DNA of 64,000 nucleotides from Hominenteromicrobium mulieris (lineage in GTDB: Bacteria; Bacillota; Clostridia; Oscillospirales; Acutalibacteraceae). Both the position numbers and the translations under genes were made by a program. Below the pieces are notes generated by a model, which was not told the origin of the DNA, did not search any database, and saw only the letters and a program-made list of their open reading frames with translations. The stretch lies in the NCBI GenBank assembly GCA_021029595.1, contig JAJJOY010000001.1:1-64000 (forward strand), read 5' to 3'. The first letter of the stretch is position 1. Every line of letters starts with the position of its first letter. Positions 34,811 to 42,929 of the stretch are shown here, piece after piece.

Positions 34811-35009
34811 TATTCCGTTCCAAATGTATCGAAAGGGACTCCTTTTTCCTGTGCGATTTTGCACGAAACAGAAATAAACACGCGGTAAATAATGACAAAA
34901 AACAGGAAGAAAATTCATTCCTTTTTGTTGCATTTTGCTGTAAAATGGGTTCATCAACCGAAGGAAAAGAATTTGGGGCCTTCGGGGAGGAAAGGACGGA
35001 TACGCAAAA

Positions 35010-35942
35010 ATGAAAAGGAAGGGTGGGGCACGCAAGTATTTGCAGCAAAACTTCGATCTATATCTGCTGCTGCTTCCGGCGCTCATTTACGTTTTCATCT
35101 TTCATCTGCTGCCGATGGTTGGCATTCTCATCGCATTCAAAGACTACAACATGTTTCAGGTACCGGGTGATCCGTTCCGTTCCATTTTGGAAAGCCCGTG
35201 GGCCGGCTTCAAGTATTTTGAGCAGGTGTTCAAAAAGTCTGAGTTCCAGCAGGCTTTTGCGAATACACTCATCATCAGCCTGTATAAGATTATCTTCACG
35301 TTCCCGCTGCCGATTATCTTCGCCGTGTTCTTAAACGAAGTGCGCAGCACGAAATTCCAAAAGGGCTTGCAGCTCATCGTTTATTTGCCGCACTTCCTTT
35401 CCTGGGTCGTCATCTACGGCATTTTCGTTTCGTTCCTCGGTTCTACAGGCGTCATCAACTCTGTTATCACATCACTTGGGTTCGAGCCGGTCAGCTTTCT
35501 GATGGATAGCGGTAAGTTCCGCGGCATCCTCGTCATTGCGGACGCGTGGAAGGAGATCGGCTGGAGCTCCATCATTTACTTCGCTGCCATTGCAGGCCTT
35601 GATCAGGAGTGTTTTGAAGCGGCGGACGTGGACGGCGCGACGCGCATACAGAAGATCTGGTACATTACGCTGCCGAGCCTGCTGCCGACCATCGTTTTGA
35701 TGCTCATCATCCGCGTCGGCAACATCATGAACGCCGGCTTTGATCAGATCTTCGTGTTCTACAACCCGACCGTATACGATGTGGCGGACATTATCGGCAC
35801 ATACGTTTACCGTATGGGTCTCGGCAAGTTAGAGTTCAGCACCGGCACCGCCGTGGGCCTCTTCAACTCCGTGATTTCCATGATCCTCGTTCACTCTTCA
35901 AACTTTATTGCCAGAAAAGCAACAGGAAAGGGGATTTGGTAA
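35010..35942 (+). CDS. ABC transporter permease, LplB/CUT1-like
   Basis: 310 residues with six predicted membrane segments. The N-terminus (LYLLLLPALIYVFIFHLLPMVG) is typical of LplB-type permeases of binding-protein-dependent sugar importers. The cytoplasmic EAA loop for ATPase docking is EAADVDGATRIQKIWYITLPSLLPT. It pairs with the following permease. No ATP-binding gene occurs in the island, so a shared MsmX/MsmK-type ATPase encoded elsewhere is expected. First gene of the plus-strand operon. Confidence 0.93.
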   Translation: MKRKGGARKYLQQNFDLYLLLLPALIYVFIFHLLPMVGILIAFKDYNMFQVPGDPFRSILESPWAGFKYFEQVFKKSEFQQAFANTLIISLYKIIFTFPLPIIFAVFLNEVRSTKFQKGLQLIVYLPHFLSWVVIYGIFVSFLGSTGVINSVITSLGFEPVSFLMDSGKFRGILVIADAWKEIGWSSIIYFAAIAGLDQECFEAADVDGATRIQKIWYITLPSLLPTIVLMLIIRVGNIMNAGFDQIFVFYNPTVYDVADIIGTYVYRMGLGKLEFSTGTAVGLFNSVISMILVHSSNFIARKATGKGIW

Positions 35943-35946
35943 CGCC

Positions 35947-36840
35947 ATGGCAAAAACAACTAAAAAGAAAAACAAAATCTCTGTGTTTGATGTTGTCAAC
36001 CTCATCGCTATGATCCTTGTCGGTCTTATCATGCTGATGCCAATCTTAAACCTTGCGGCAAAAGCATTCAGCAGCGAAGGCAACGTCATTGCGGGCAAGG
36101 TGCTCTTTTGGCCGCTTGGGCTCCAGACCGGTACCATAAAGTACGTCTTAACCACGCCGGAGTTCGGCACATCGTTCCTTGTCACCGTGACGGTCACGAT
36201 TACCGGCACCATCGGCGCAATGCTGCTTACCGTTATGGCGGCCTACCCACTCTCGAAGCCGCATCTTATCGGCCGCAAGTTCTTCCTGTACATTTTCGTT
36301 TTTATTATGCTGTTCAGCGCAGGCATGGTGCCAAACTACATCTTGTTCCGCACGCTGCACCTGACGAACACCATTTTCGCACTCATTTTCTCCGGCATGT
36401 TCTCATCGTTTAATCTGTTCCTCATCAAAAACTATTTTGAAACGCTGCCGGAAGTCATTGAAGAGGCCGCCCGCATTGACGGTGCATCGAATATGCGCAT
36501 TTTCTTCAGTGTGGTACTGCCCATGTCCACACCGGTGCTTGCCACCGTTACGCTGTACTACGCCGTTGCTTACTGGAGCAACTATTTTGCCGGCGTTATG
36601 TACATCACGGACGCAAACTTAAAGCCTCTGCAGCAGTACATGTTCGACCTTGTCACGCAGGCAACAAGCTTGCAGGATTCCTCCGGCAACTTCGGCGACG
36701 TGAACCAGGCGATGAACGTTTCCGGCGAGAATATCCGCGCCGCGACCATCGTCGTTTCCACCATTCCGATTCTCTGCGTATACCCGTTCTTACAGAAGTA
36801 TTTCGTAAAGGGCATCACAATCGGTTCCGTTAAGGGCTAA
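35947..36840 (+). CDS. ABC transporter permease, YtcP/CUT1-like
   Basis: 297 residues with six membrane segments. The EAA loop is EEAARIDGASNMRIFFSVVLPMSTPV, and the C-terminus QKYFVKGITIGSVKG is characteristic of YtcP-type carbohydrate permeases. The ATG at 35947 is used; the longer frame from 35908 would overlap the previous gene. It starts 4 bp after the upstream permease stop and is translationally coupled. It forms the heterodimeric channel with that protein. Confidence 0.93.
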   Translation: MAKTTKKKNKISVFDVVNLIAMILVGLIMLMPILNLAAKAFSSEGNVIAGKVLFWPLGLQTGTIKYVLTTPEFGTSFLVTVTVTITGTIGAMLLTVMAAYPLSKPHLIGRKFFLYIFVFIMLFSAGMVPNYILFRTLHLTNTIFALIFSGMFSSFNLFLIKNYFETLPEVIEEAARIDGASNMRIFFSVVLPMSTPVLATVTLYYAVAYWSNYFAGVMYITDANLKPLQQYMFDLVTQATSLQDSSGNFGDVNQAMNVSGENIRAATIVVSTIPILCVYPFLQKYFVKGITIGSVKG

Positions 36841-36910
36841 CATTAAATCCGTTATCAAGCAATAGGGGACTATTGCATGAATAAAATTCATTCAGCAAAG
36901 GAGTTACAAC

Positions 36911-38524
36911 ATGAAGAAAGTATTGAGCGCACTGCTCGCAGCTGCTATGATTCTCTCTCTCGCAGCTTGCAGCGGCGGCACGACCACATCCTCATCGTCT
37001 TCAAGCACCGCTTCCTCGGACAGCAGCACCGAAAGCAGCACGGTTTCCAGCGAATCCGAAGCCACCGAGGACGACCCGATCCTCACAGGCGAAAAGCCGG
37101 AGCTGAAGATCCTCAGCATGTATCAGGCTTATAACTATGAGGAGCAGCCGACATGGAAAATCGACGAAGAACTCACGGGCTACAAGACCAAGTGGTATGC
37201 TCTGCCGGCGGATAACGCCGACCAGAAGCTTCTGCTTGAGATCTCCAGCGGCGCAGACTACGACATCCTGCTCAGAGTTTCTCCAAGCCAGTACGCACAG
37301 CTCTCTAAGCAGAACGCATTGATCGACCTTTCCGGCATGCTGGACAAGTACGGATCCAACATCACGAATGCCATCAGTGAGCTTGCATGGCAGTCCGTTA
37401 CGAACGATCAGGGCGTTGTAAACGGTATTCCGCATGAAAACATGCTGGCTTCCAAGGAAGAGCCGTACGGTATGCTCACCGGCGGCATCGGCGTGCGCAG
37501 CGATATGCTGGAAGAGCTCGGCATGGAGTTGCCGACGAACATCGATGACTTCACCGCGTTCCTTGAGGCTGCAAAAGAGAAGTACGGCTTCGCACCGCTG
37601 ACCTCCAACAAGTCCAGCACATTCATTCAGGTCCTGCTCTCCGGCTTCGGCATGGGCGAGGCGGAATGGTACGACATCGACGGCACCTACACACACAGAA
37701 TCAAGCACCCGCAGATCACCGCGTATCTTGAGTACATGCAGAAGCTCTATAAAGAAGGTCTCATGGATAACGATATGCCGATCAACACAGCAGATAACGC
37801 CAAAGAAAAATTTGCAAGCGCCAACGCTGTTGCCTGCGCACCGCTGATGTTCTGGGACATTCCGGCTATGGTCAACGCACTGGCAACGAATAACCCGGAT
37901 TGCAAGATTGAGTTCGTGACGGACCTTGCGGCAGATGCGAATTCCAAGCCCACACACTACATCATGAAGGGCGCAAACTTCGTTTCCTGCATCTCGCAGA
38001 GCTCCAAGAACCCCGAGCATGCCATCAACTGGCTCAACATCCTCTCCGAACCGGATAACTATCGCAGAACCTACATCGGCGAAGAAGGCGTTTCCTACGA
38101 AGTGATTGACGGCAACTACACCCCAATCTTCACCGGCGACGATGCAACGAACTTCAATGCGTATACGAATTCCGATAAGCTCTCCGGCATCAACAACCCG
38201 ACCGTTTCTTTCAAAATGTGGCAGGCCAGAGCGAGAAAGACTCCGGAAATGGCAGAAGCTTATGAAGCGATGAACGCTCGCGTAGACGAGTACGAGCCGC
38301 TCATCTCCATCGAGCTTTACGGCAAGACCTCCCCGAAGGTTCAGGAGTATGTCACGGCGCTGAATCAGGCATTCGGCGATTCCTTCCTGAAAGCGATCGT
38401 TGAGGGCACCGACCCGGATACCGCCATTGCAGCGATGCAGGCCGACTGGGACGCAAACGGTGGCCTTGAAGTCGAAGCTGCTATGCAGGAATTCTACGAC
38501 GCAAATAAGTCCTACTCCGAATAA
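36911..38524 (+). CDS. extracellular solute-binding lipoprotein (LipO/LplA-like)
   Basis: 537 residues. The signal peptide has lipobox SLAACSGG, with Cys at about 20. A Ser/Thr/Glu-rich linker (about 25-55) precedes a large two-lobe binding domain (ELKILSMYQAYNYEEQPTW start; C-terminal FGDSFLKAIVEGTDPDTAI). Its size and partnership with LplB/YtcP permeases put it in the family that binds oligosaccharides or glycans; the ligand is unknown. RBS AAGGAG. Downstream hairpin 38564-38600 may stabilise this message. Confidence 0.92.
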   Translation: MKKVLSALLAAAMILSLAACSGGTTTSSSSSSTASSDSSTESSTVSSESEATEDDPILTGEKPELKILSMYQAYNYEEQPTWKIDEELTGYKTKWYALPADNADQKLLLEISSGADYDILLRVSPSQYAQLSKQNALIDLSGMLDKYGSNITNAISELAWQSVTNDQGVVNGIPHENMLASKEEPYGMLTGGIGVRSDMLEELGMELPTNIDDFTAFLEAAKEKYGFAPLTSNKSSTFIQVLLSGFGMGEAEWYDIDGTYTHRIKHPQITAYLEYMQKLYKEGLMDNDMPINTADNAKEKFASANAVACAPLMFWDIPAMVNALATNNPDCKIEFVTDLAADANSKPTHYIMKGANFVSCISQSSKNPEHAINWLNILSEPDNYRRTYIGEEGVSYEVIDGNYTPIFTGDDATNFNAYTNSDKLSGINNPTVSFKMWQARARKTPEMAEAYEAMNARVDEYEPLISIELYGKTSPKVQEYVTALNQAFGDSFLKAIVEGTDPDTAIAAMQADWDANGGLEVEAAMQEFYDANKSYSE

Positions 38525-38563
38525 TTTTACAGCCTCTCCTTAAAAATGTGATATGAAGAAAGC

Positions 38564-38600
38564 GATCCCGCCTTCTGCCCGCACGGCGGAGGGCGGGATC
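38564..38600 (+). repeat. long intercistronic hairpin between the binding protein and oxidoreductase genes
   Basis: GATCCCGCC (38564-38572) pairs with GGCGGGATC (38592-38600), and inside it TCTGCC (38574-38579) pairs with GGCGGA (38585-38590) around a 5-base loop. No U-run follows (CTCTCCATAA), so it is more likely an mRNA-stabilising or partial-termination hairpin. Such hairpins are common after abundant binding-protein genes. Confidence 0.75.
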
Positions 38601-38624
38601 CTCTCCATAAAGAAAGGAATGTAT

Positions 38625-39965
38625 ATGAACACACTGCATATTCCCGAAAAGAAAATACCGGTCATCGATACCTTTGACACCGTCGTGCTCGGCGGCGGCA
38701 CGGCAGGCGCTTTTGCGGGCATCGCTGCAGCTCGCCGCGGCAGCCGTACGCTCATCATCGAGCAGTTTGGCGCGCTCGGCGGCTCAGCTACCACCGGTCT
38801 TGTGCTGCCGCTGATGTTACTGCACATCAAAAATTATGATGGCCACTGCCCGCTGAGTGCAGAGCTTGTAGAGCGCCTGCGCACCGTCGGCGGGACAGAG
38901 GAAGACGCCAACTCTTTTGACCCCGTTATGGTGCAAATCACGTTAGAAGACATGGCGGCAGACAGTAACTGCGATATTCTGTATTACACCACGCTCGTGG
39001 ATGCCGTGCTCGAAGATCGCACAATAACACACGTGATTGTCAACAATAAGAACGGCCTTGCGGCATACAAAGCGAAGTGCTTCATTGACTGCACCGGTGA
39101 CGCTGACCTCATCAAGCTCGTCGGTGCGTCGTATCAGTCCGGCAACCACAACCGCGTGAATCAGCCGGTCTCCCTGCGCTTTGACATGGCGGGTATTGAC
39201 TTTGAACGTTTCCACGCGTACATGCGCAGCCTCGGCAACGACCAATATAAATACTTTGCTATGAACACGCCCGGTATGAAAGACATTATCCGCAAGGCGT
39301 ATGAAAACGGCGTGCTGACCGAGCAGGACGCGTGCTATTTTCAGGCATTCGGTATTCCCGGCCGCCCGGACGGCATGAACTTCAACTGCCCGGAGCTGAC
39401 GACGAAAGAAAACGTTGTGGATGCGGAATTTATGACGCAAAAGCAGCTTGAGGGCAAAAAAGCCATTATGCGCCTGCGCAAATTCCTACGCGACTATATT
39501 CCGGGCTTTGAGAATGCGTATATCACAAGCATCGCGCAGCTCGTCGGCTTTCGTGAATCCCGCCGCATCGAAGCAGAATACATGCTGACGATTGAAGATG
39601 TGCTGACGTACAGAAAATTCCCGGACGGCATTGCTGCGAGCCATTATCCTATCGATGTGCACGGCGTGGACGATGTTTCGCTGGGACTCAAATATCAGCA
39701 TGACGTACCGGTCGATGAACAGTATTGGGAAGTCCCGTTCCGGGTGATGATCCCGAAAACGCTCGATAACGTGCTTACAGCCGGGCGCTGCGCGGGTATG
39801 GATTTCCGTGCGCAGTCCGCCGCACGCATCCAACCCACCTGCCGCTCCATGGGTGAGGCCGCGGGCATCGCCGCCGCAATGGCCGTAAAGAATGAAGCCG
39901 TGCGGTTTAACGAGATCAACGGCACAGCCGTGCGCCGCGAGATCCGCCTGCCGGATAAATTCTAG
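38625..39965 (+). CDS. FAD-dependent oxidoreductase (FAD_oxidored family), copy 3 of 3 in the island
   Basis: 446 residues. A short leader precedes VVLGGGTAGAFAGIAAARRG and EQFGALGGSATTGLVLPLML. Shared landmarks are FIDCTGDADLIKLVGA, GFRESRRIEAEYMLTIEDV, PFRVMIPKTLDNVLTAGRC and RIQPTCRSMGEAAGI. The start at 38625 leaves 6 bp to AAAGGA; the ATG at 38619 lies too close to it, and 38553 lies upstream of the hairpin. It shares the importer transcript, which ties the flavoenzyme family to the transported solute. Confidence 0.88.
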   Translation: MNTLHIPEKKIPVIDTFDTVVLGGGTAGAFAGIAAARRGSRTLIIEQFGALGGSATTGLVLPLMLLHIKNYDGHCPLSAELVERLRTVGGTEEDANSFDPVMVQITLEDMAADSNCDILYYTTLVDAVLEDRTITHVIVNNKNGLAAYKAKCFIDCTGDADLIKLVGASYQSGNHNRVNQPVSLRFDMAGIDFERFHAYMRSLGNDQYKYFAMNTPGMKDIIRKAYENGVLTEQDACYFQAFGIPGRPDGMNFNCPELTTKENVVDAEFMTQKQLEGKKAIMRLRKFLRDYIPGFENAYITSIAQLVGFRESRRIEAEYMLTIEDVLTYRKFPDGIAASHYPIDVHGVDDVSLGLKYQHDVPVDEQYWEVPFRVMIPKTLDNVLTAGRCAGMDFRAQSAARIQPTCRSMGEAAGIAAAMAVKNEAVRFNEINGTAVRREIRLPDKF

Positions 39966-40004
39966 AAATCAAAACTCAAAATTTTTCCTCCAAATCAGAA
40001 AAAG

Positions 40005-40038
40005 ACGTGTACCGGGAAAGCCTGGCGCACGTTTTTTG
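40005..40038 (+). terminator. terminator at the end of the importer operon
   Basis: ACGTGTACCGGG (40005-40016) pairs with CCTGGCGCACGT (40021-40032) with one mismatch and G-U pairs around an AAAG loop, followed by a T-rich run (TTTTTTGTTTT). Confidence 0.8.
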
Positions 40039-40066
40039 TTTTGTGCAACTTATGGGGAGCGCGGTA

Positions 40067-40095
40067 TTGAAATTGCGTTGTTTTTTTGCTATAAT
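40067..40095 (+). promoter_or_regulatory. sigma-A promoter of the plsX operon
   Basis: TTGAAA (40067-40072) and a perfect TATAAT (40090-40095) are 17 bp apart, 115 bp before plsX. No FapR-type operator was recognised around it. Confidence 0.8.
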
Positions 40096-40210
40096 AGAGT
40101 GAATTATAGTCTAAAGCGGTTTATCGGCGGAAAATCCGTGTTTGATAAACCGAAATGCCCGAACAAAACCGGCTTTTGCCGGAAGCTGAATATTAAAGTG
40201 AGGGAAAAAC

Positions 40211-41224
40211 ATGCGGATCATAATCGACGCATTCGGCGGCGACAACGCCCCGGACGAAATTATAAAAGGCTGCCGTCTGGCGGCAGATGAGCTCCATGTG
40301 CAGATCGTTTTAACCGGCGACGAAAAGAAGATCAGAGCAGCGGCGGAAAAGCTGAACGTTAACGTTTCCGATTTTGAGATCATTGACTGCCCGGATGTCA
40401 TCACGATGGAGGATGAGCCCACAGCGATCACGCGCGCCAAAAAGCAAAGCTCTATGGCGGTCGGCCTGCGCGCTTTGGCAGAGGGCAAGGGCGACGCGTT
40501 TGCGTCCGCCGGCAACAGCGGCGCACTCGTCGTTGGCGCCACATTGCTCGTCAAGCGCATCAAAGGCGTCAAGCGCGTGGCATTTGCACCGCTCATGCCG
40601 AAATCCGAGAGCTTTTTCATGCTGGCAGACGGCGGCGCAAACAACGAATGCCGCCCCGAAATGCTGGAGCAGTTCGGCATGATGGGCTCTGTGTATATGC
40701 AGAAGGTCATGGGTGTTCAAAAGCCGCGCATCGGCCTTGCAAATGTCGGCACGGAGCCGCACAAGGGCGGCGAACTGCAGCATGCGGCGTTTGCACTGCT
40801 GAGTGAAAACAAAGACGTCCATTTCATCGGTAACATTGAAGCCAGAGACATTCCGTTTGATGCGGCAGATGTTGTGGTGTGCGACGGTTTTACGGGCAAT
40901 ATTCTTCTTAAGATGTATGAAGGCGTCGCCATGGCGCTGATGAATAAATTCAAGGCCGTTTTCAAAAAGAGCCTAAAAAATAAGCTTGCGGCGGCAATGG
41001 TTTTAAACGACATGAAAGCCATGAAAAAAGAGCTTGATTATAACGAATACGGCGGTGCGCCGATCCTCGGGTGCTCGAAGCCGGTCTTTAAGGTACATGG
41101 CAGCGCCAAGGCTTCCACGCTGAAAAACGCCATTGCGCTTACGGTAAAGTACACCGAGTCCGGCATTATAAGTGAGATCACCGCAGCTCTACAAAACGAG
41201 AAAACGGAAAACACGAACGAATAA
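40211..41224 (+). CDS. plsX: phosphate acyltransferase PlsX
   Basis: 337 residues. The N-terminus RIIIDAFGGDNAPDEIIKG and the middle SAGNSGALVVGATLLVKRI are PlsX signatures, and the C-terminal GGAPILGCSKPVFKVHGSAKA is also present. It converts acyl-ACP to acyl-phosphate for PlsY, the first step of glycerolipid synthesis. The usual partner gene acpP is not found between it and rnc, nor fapR upstream, so gene order differs from Bacillus. RBS GAGGGAAA. Confidence 0.96.
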   Translation: MRIIIDAFGGDNAPDEIIKGCRLAADELHVQIVLTGDEKKIRAAAEKLNVNVSDFEIIDCPDVITMEDEPTAITRAKKQSSMAVGLRALAEGKGDAFASAGNSGALVVGATLLVKRIKGVKRVAFAPLMPKSESFFMLADGGANNECRPEMLEQFGMMGSVYMQKVMGVQKPRIGLANVGTEPHKGGELQHAAFALLSENKDVHFIGNIEARDIPFDAADVVVCDGFTGNILLKMYEGVAMALMNKFKAVFKKSLKNKLAAAMVLNDMKAMKKELDYNEYGGAPILGCSKPVFKVHGSAKASTLKNAIALTVKYTESGIISEITAALQNEKTENTNE

Positions 41225-41245
41225 CAAGACAGCAAAGGTATAACT

Positions 41246-41932
41246 ATGAGATCATTGGATGAATTTGAAAAAAAGATCGGATATAAATTTAAGAACCGCA
41301 ACCTGCTCATCACAGCGCTGACGCACTCCTCCTACGCAAACGAGAGCCGCGGCGGCGACCAGAGCTATGAGCGACTGGAATTCCTCGGCGATTCCATTTT
41401 GGGGTTTGTCACGGCGGAATACCTGTGCAAAGCGTTCCCGGATATTCCCGAAGGCAAGCTGACAAAGAAGCGTGCGGCGCTCGTATGCGAAAAATCGCTT
41501 TGCGGGTTTACACGCAGCTTCGGCGCAGGCGAGCTGCTGCGTCTCAGCCACGGCGAGCAGCACAGCGGAGGCAGAGAACGCCCAAGCATCTTAGCGGACG
41601 TGTTCGAATCCATTACGGCGGCAATCTATCTCGATTCCGGCAGCTTGGAGGAAGCCAAGCGCTTTGTACTGCACTACATTGAACCGGCGGCGCAGTCTGC
41701 GGGCGAACGCCCGTTTAAAGACCACAAGACGATGCTGCAGGAGATCATTCAGCAGAACCCCGGTGAACGGCTCGAATACGTTCTTACCGGCGAGCATGGC
41801 CCCGACCATGACAAGCACTTCACCGTAGAGGTGCACCTCAACAGCAATGTCATCGGCAAGGGCGGCGGACGCAGCAAGAAGGAAGCCGAACAGCAGGCGG
41901 CACGCGAAGCACTGGAGCTGATGGGCTATTAA
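41246..41932 (+). CDS. rnc: ribonuclease III
   Basis: 228 residues. The nuclease signature is ERLEFLGDSILGFVTAEYL (about 36-54), and the second acidic pair is in DVFESITAAIYLDSG. A C-terminal dsRNA-binding domain ends with GKGGGRSKKEAEQQAAREAL. It cuts double-stranded RNA in rRNA and mRNA processing. The stop TAA (41930-41932) overlaps the proposed AUU start of the following radical SAM gene. It is part of the conserved rnc-radical SAM-smc-ftsY block of Clostridia. Confidence 0.97.
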   Translation: MRSLDEFEKKIGYKFKNRNLLITALTHSSYANESRGGDQSYERLEFLGDSILGFVTAEYLCKAFPDIPEGKLTKKRAALVCEKSLCGFTRSFGAGELLRLSHGEQHSGGRERPSILADVFESITAAIYLDSGSLEEAKRFVLHYIEPAAQSAGERPFKDHKTMLQEIIQQNPGERLEYVLTGEHGPDHDKHFTVEVHLNSNVIGKGGGRSKKEAEQQAAREALELMGY

Positions 41933-42917
41933 GCACGCGAATATCTCAATTTTTATTCCGCACAACGGCTGCCCGCAGCAATGCAGCTTCTGTAATCAGA
42001 ACCGCATTACAGGTGAAAATCATCAGCCGCAGCCTGAAGAAGTGGCGCTGCTGCTGCAAAACGCAGCAAAGCAAATGGGGGAGCGCGTGCAGAACGCCGA
42101 GATCGCATTTTTCGGCGGCAGCTTCACGGCAATCGACCCCGATTACCGTTTGGCGCTTTTAAAAACAGCGCACGCAGCATGCGAAACATACGGCTTTGCC
42201 GGTATCCGCTGCTCTACGCGGCCGGATGCCATTGATGATGAACGTCTGATCGTATTGAAGCAATACGGCGTAACGGCAATCGAGCTCGGTGCGCAGTCGA
42301 TGGATGGCGAAGTGTTGCTGCTCAATCGTCGGGGGCATACCGCAAAGGATGTGGAAAACGCTGCGCGGTTAATTCGCGCATACGGCTTTGAGCTCGGCTT
42401 GCAGATGATGACCGGGCTGCCCGGCGACAGTGACGCAAAGGCGATGAAGACTGTCGAAAGGCTGTTAGCTCTAAAGCCGAACACCATGCGCATTTACCCT
42501 ACAATCGTCTTAGAAAACACACCACTGTGCGATTTGTACCGCGCAGGAAAATACACACCGCAGACCTTAGAGAATGCCGTTTCACTCTGTGCAAAGCTCA
42601 TCCCGATGATTGAGCAGCGCGGTGTAAAGCTCATCCGTGTGGGACTGCACGCCAGCGAAGAACTGGAAAACCGCGTCGCGGGACCGTTTCACCCCGCTTT
42701 TATGGAGCTGTGCCGCAGCGCGATCTTCCGAGAAAACGTCCTTAAAGCGCTTCAAGCCCGAAACGATTCGGAAGTTACGATTGATGTTGACCCGCGCATG
42801 CTTTCCATTGCGCTCGGACAGAAAAAAGAAAATTTGCAGCATTTCTCTAAGCACGGCTACACCGTGCACATCCGCCCGGATGCTTCGCTTTCCGGCGGCA
42901 CATACAGGCTACGATAG
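41928..42917 (+). CDS. radical SAM protein, Elp3-like N-terminal family, probable AUU start
   Basis: 329 residues from ATT 41928. The cluster motif CPQQCSFC (C-x3-C-x2-C) is at about 15-22, followed by FFGGSFTAID and LGAQSMDGEVL, typical of Elp3/HemN-like radical SAM folds. The frame has no ATG, GTG or TTG between the stop at 41919 and the Cys motif. ATT at 41928 gives an N-terminus of M-KHANISIFIPH. The next candidate, GTG 42042, removes the cluster. Upstream GGAG (41914-41917) is 10 bp away. A real single-base error is the alternative. The function in RNA modification is unproven. Confidence 0.85.
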   Translation: MKHANISIFIPHNGCPQQCSFCNQNRITGENHQPQPEEVALLLQNAAKQMGERVQNAEIAFFGGSFTAIDPDYRLALLKTAHAACETYGFAGIRCSTRPDAIDDERLIVLKQYGVTAIELGAQSMDGEVLLLNRRGHTAKDVENAARLIRAYGFELGLQMMTGLPGDSDAKAMKTVERLLALKPNTMRIYPTIVLENTPLCDLYRAGKYTPQTLENAVSLCAKLIPMIEQRGVKLIRVGLHASEELENRVAGPFHPAFMELCRSAIFRENVLKALQARNDSEVTIDVDPRMLSIALGQKKENLQHFSKHGYTVHIRPDASLSGGTYRLR

Positions 42918-42929
42918 GCAGGTAAACAG

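Larger units (their letters stand above)
34590..35009. other. 420-bp divergent intergenic region of the island
   Basis: AT-rich region between the regulator gene (minus) and the first permease gene (plus). It holds one candidate promoter for each direction (see the separate entries), and the plus-strand one is embedded in an inverted repeat. The remaining ~200 bases before the permease gene contain no ORF, tRNA or riboswitch that I can recognise. The permease gene has only GGAAGG/GGAGG-like purine stretches around 34986-34994 as RBS. Confidence 0.6.

Noticed and set aside
42042..42917. GTG start for the radical SAM gene
   Set aside because: It would delete the Cys-x3-Cys-x2-Cys motif that lies in frame directly upstream; the AUU at 41928 fits better.
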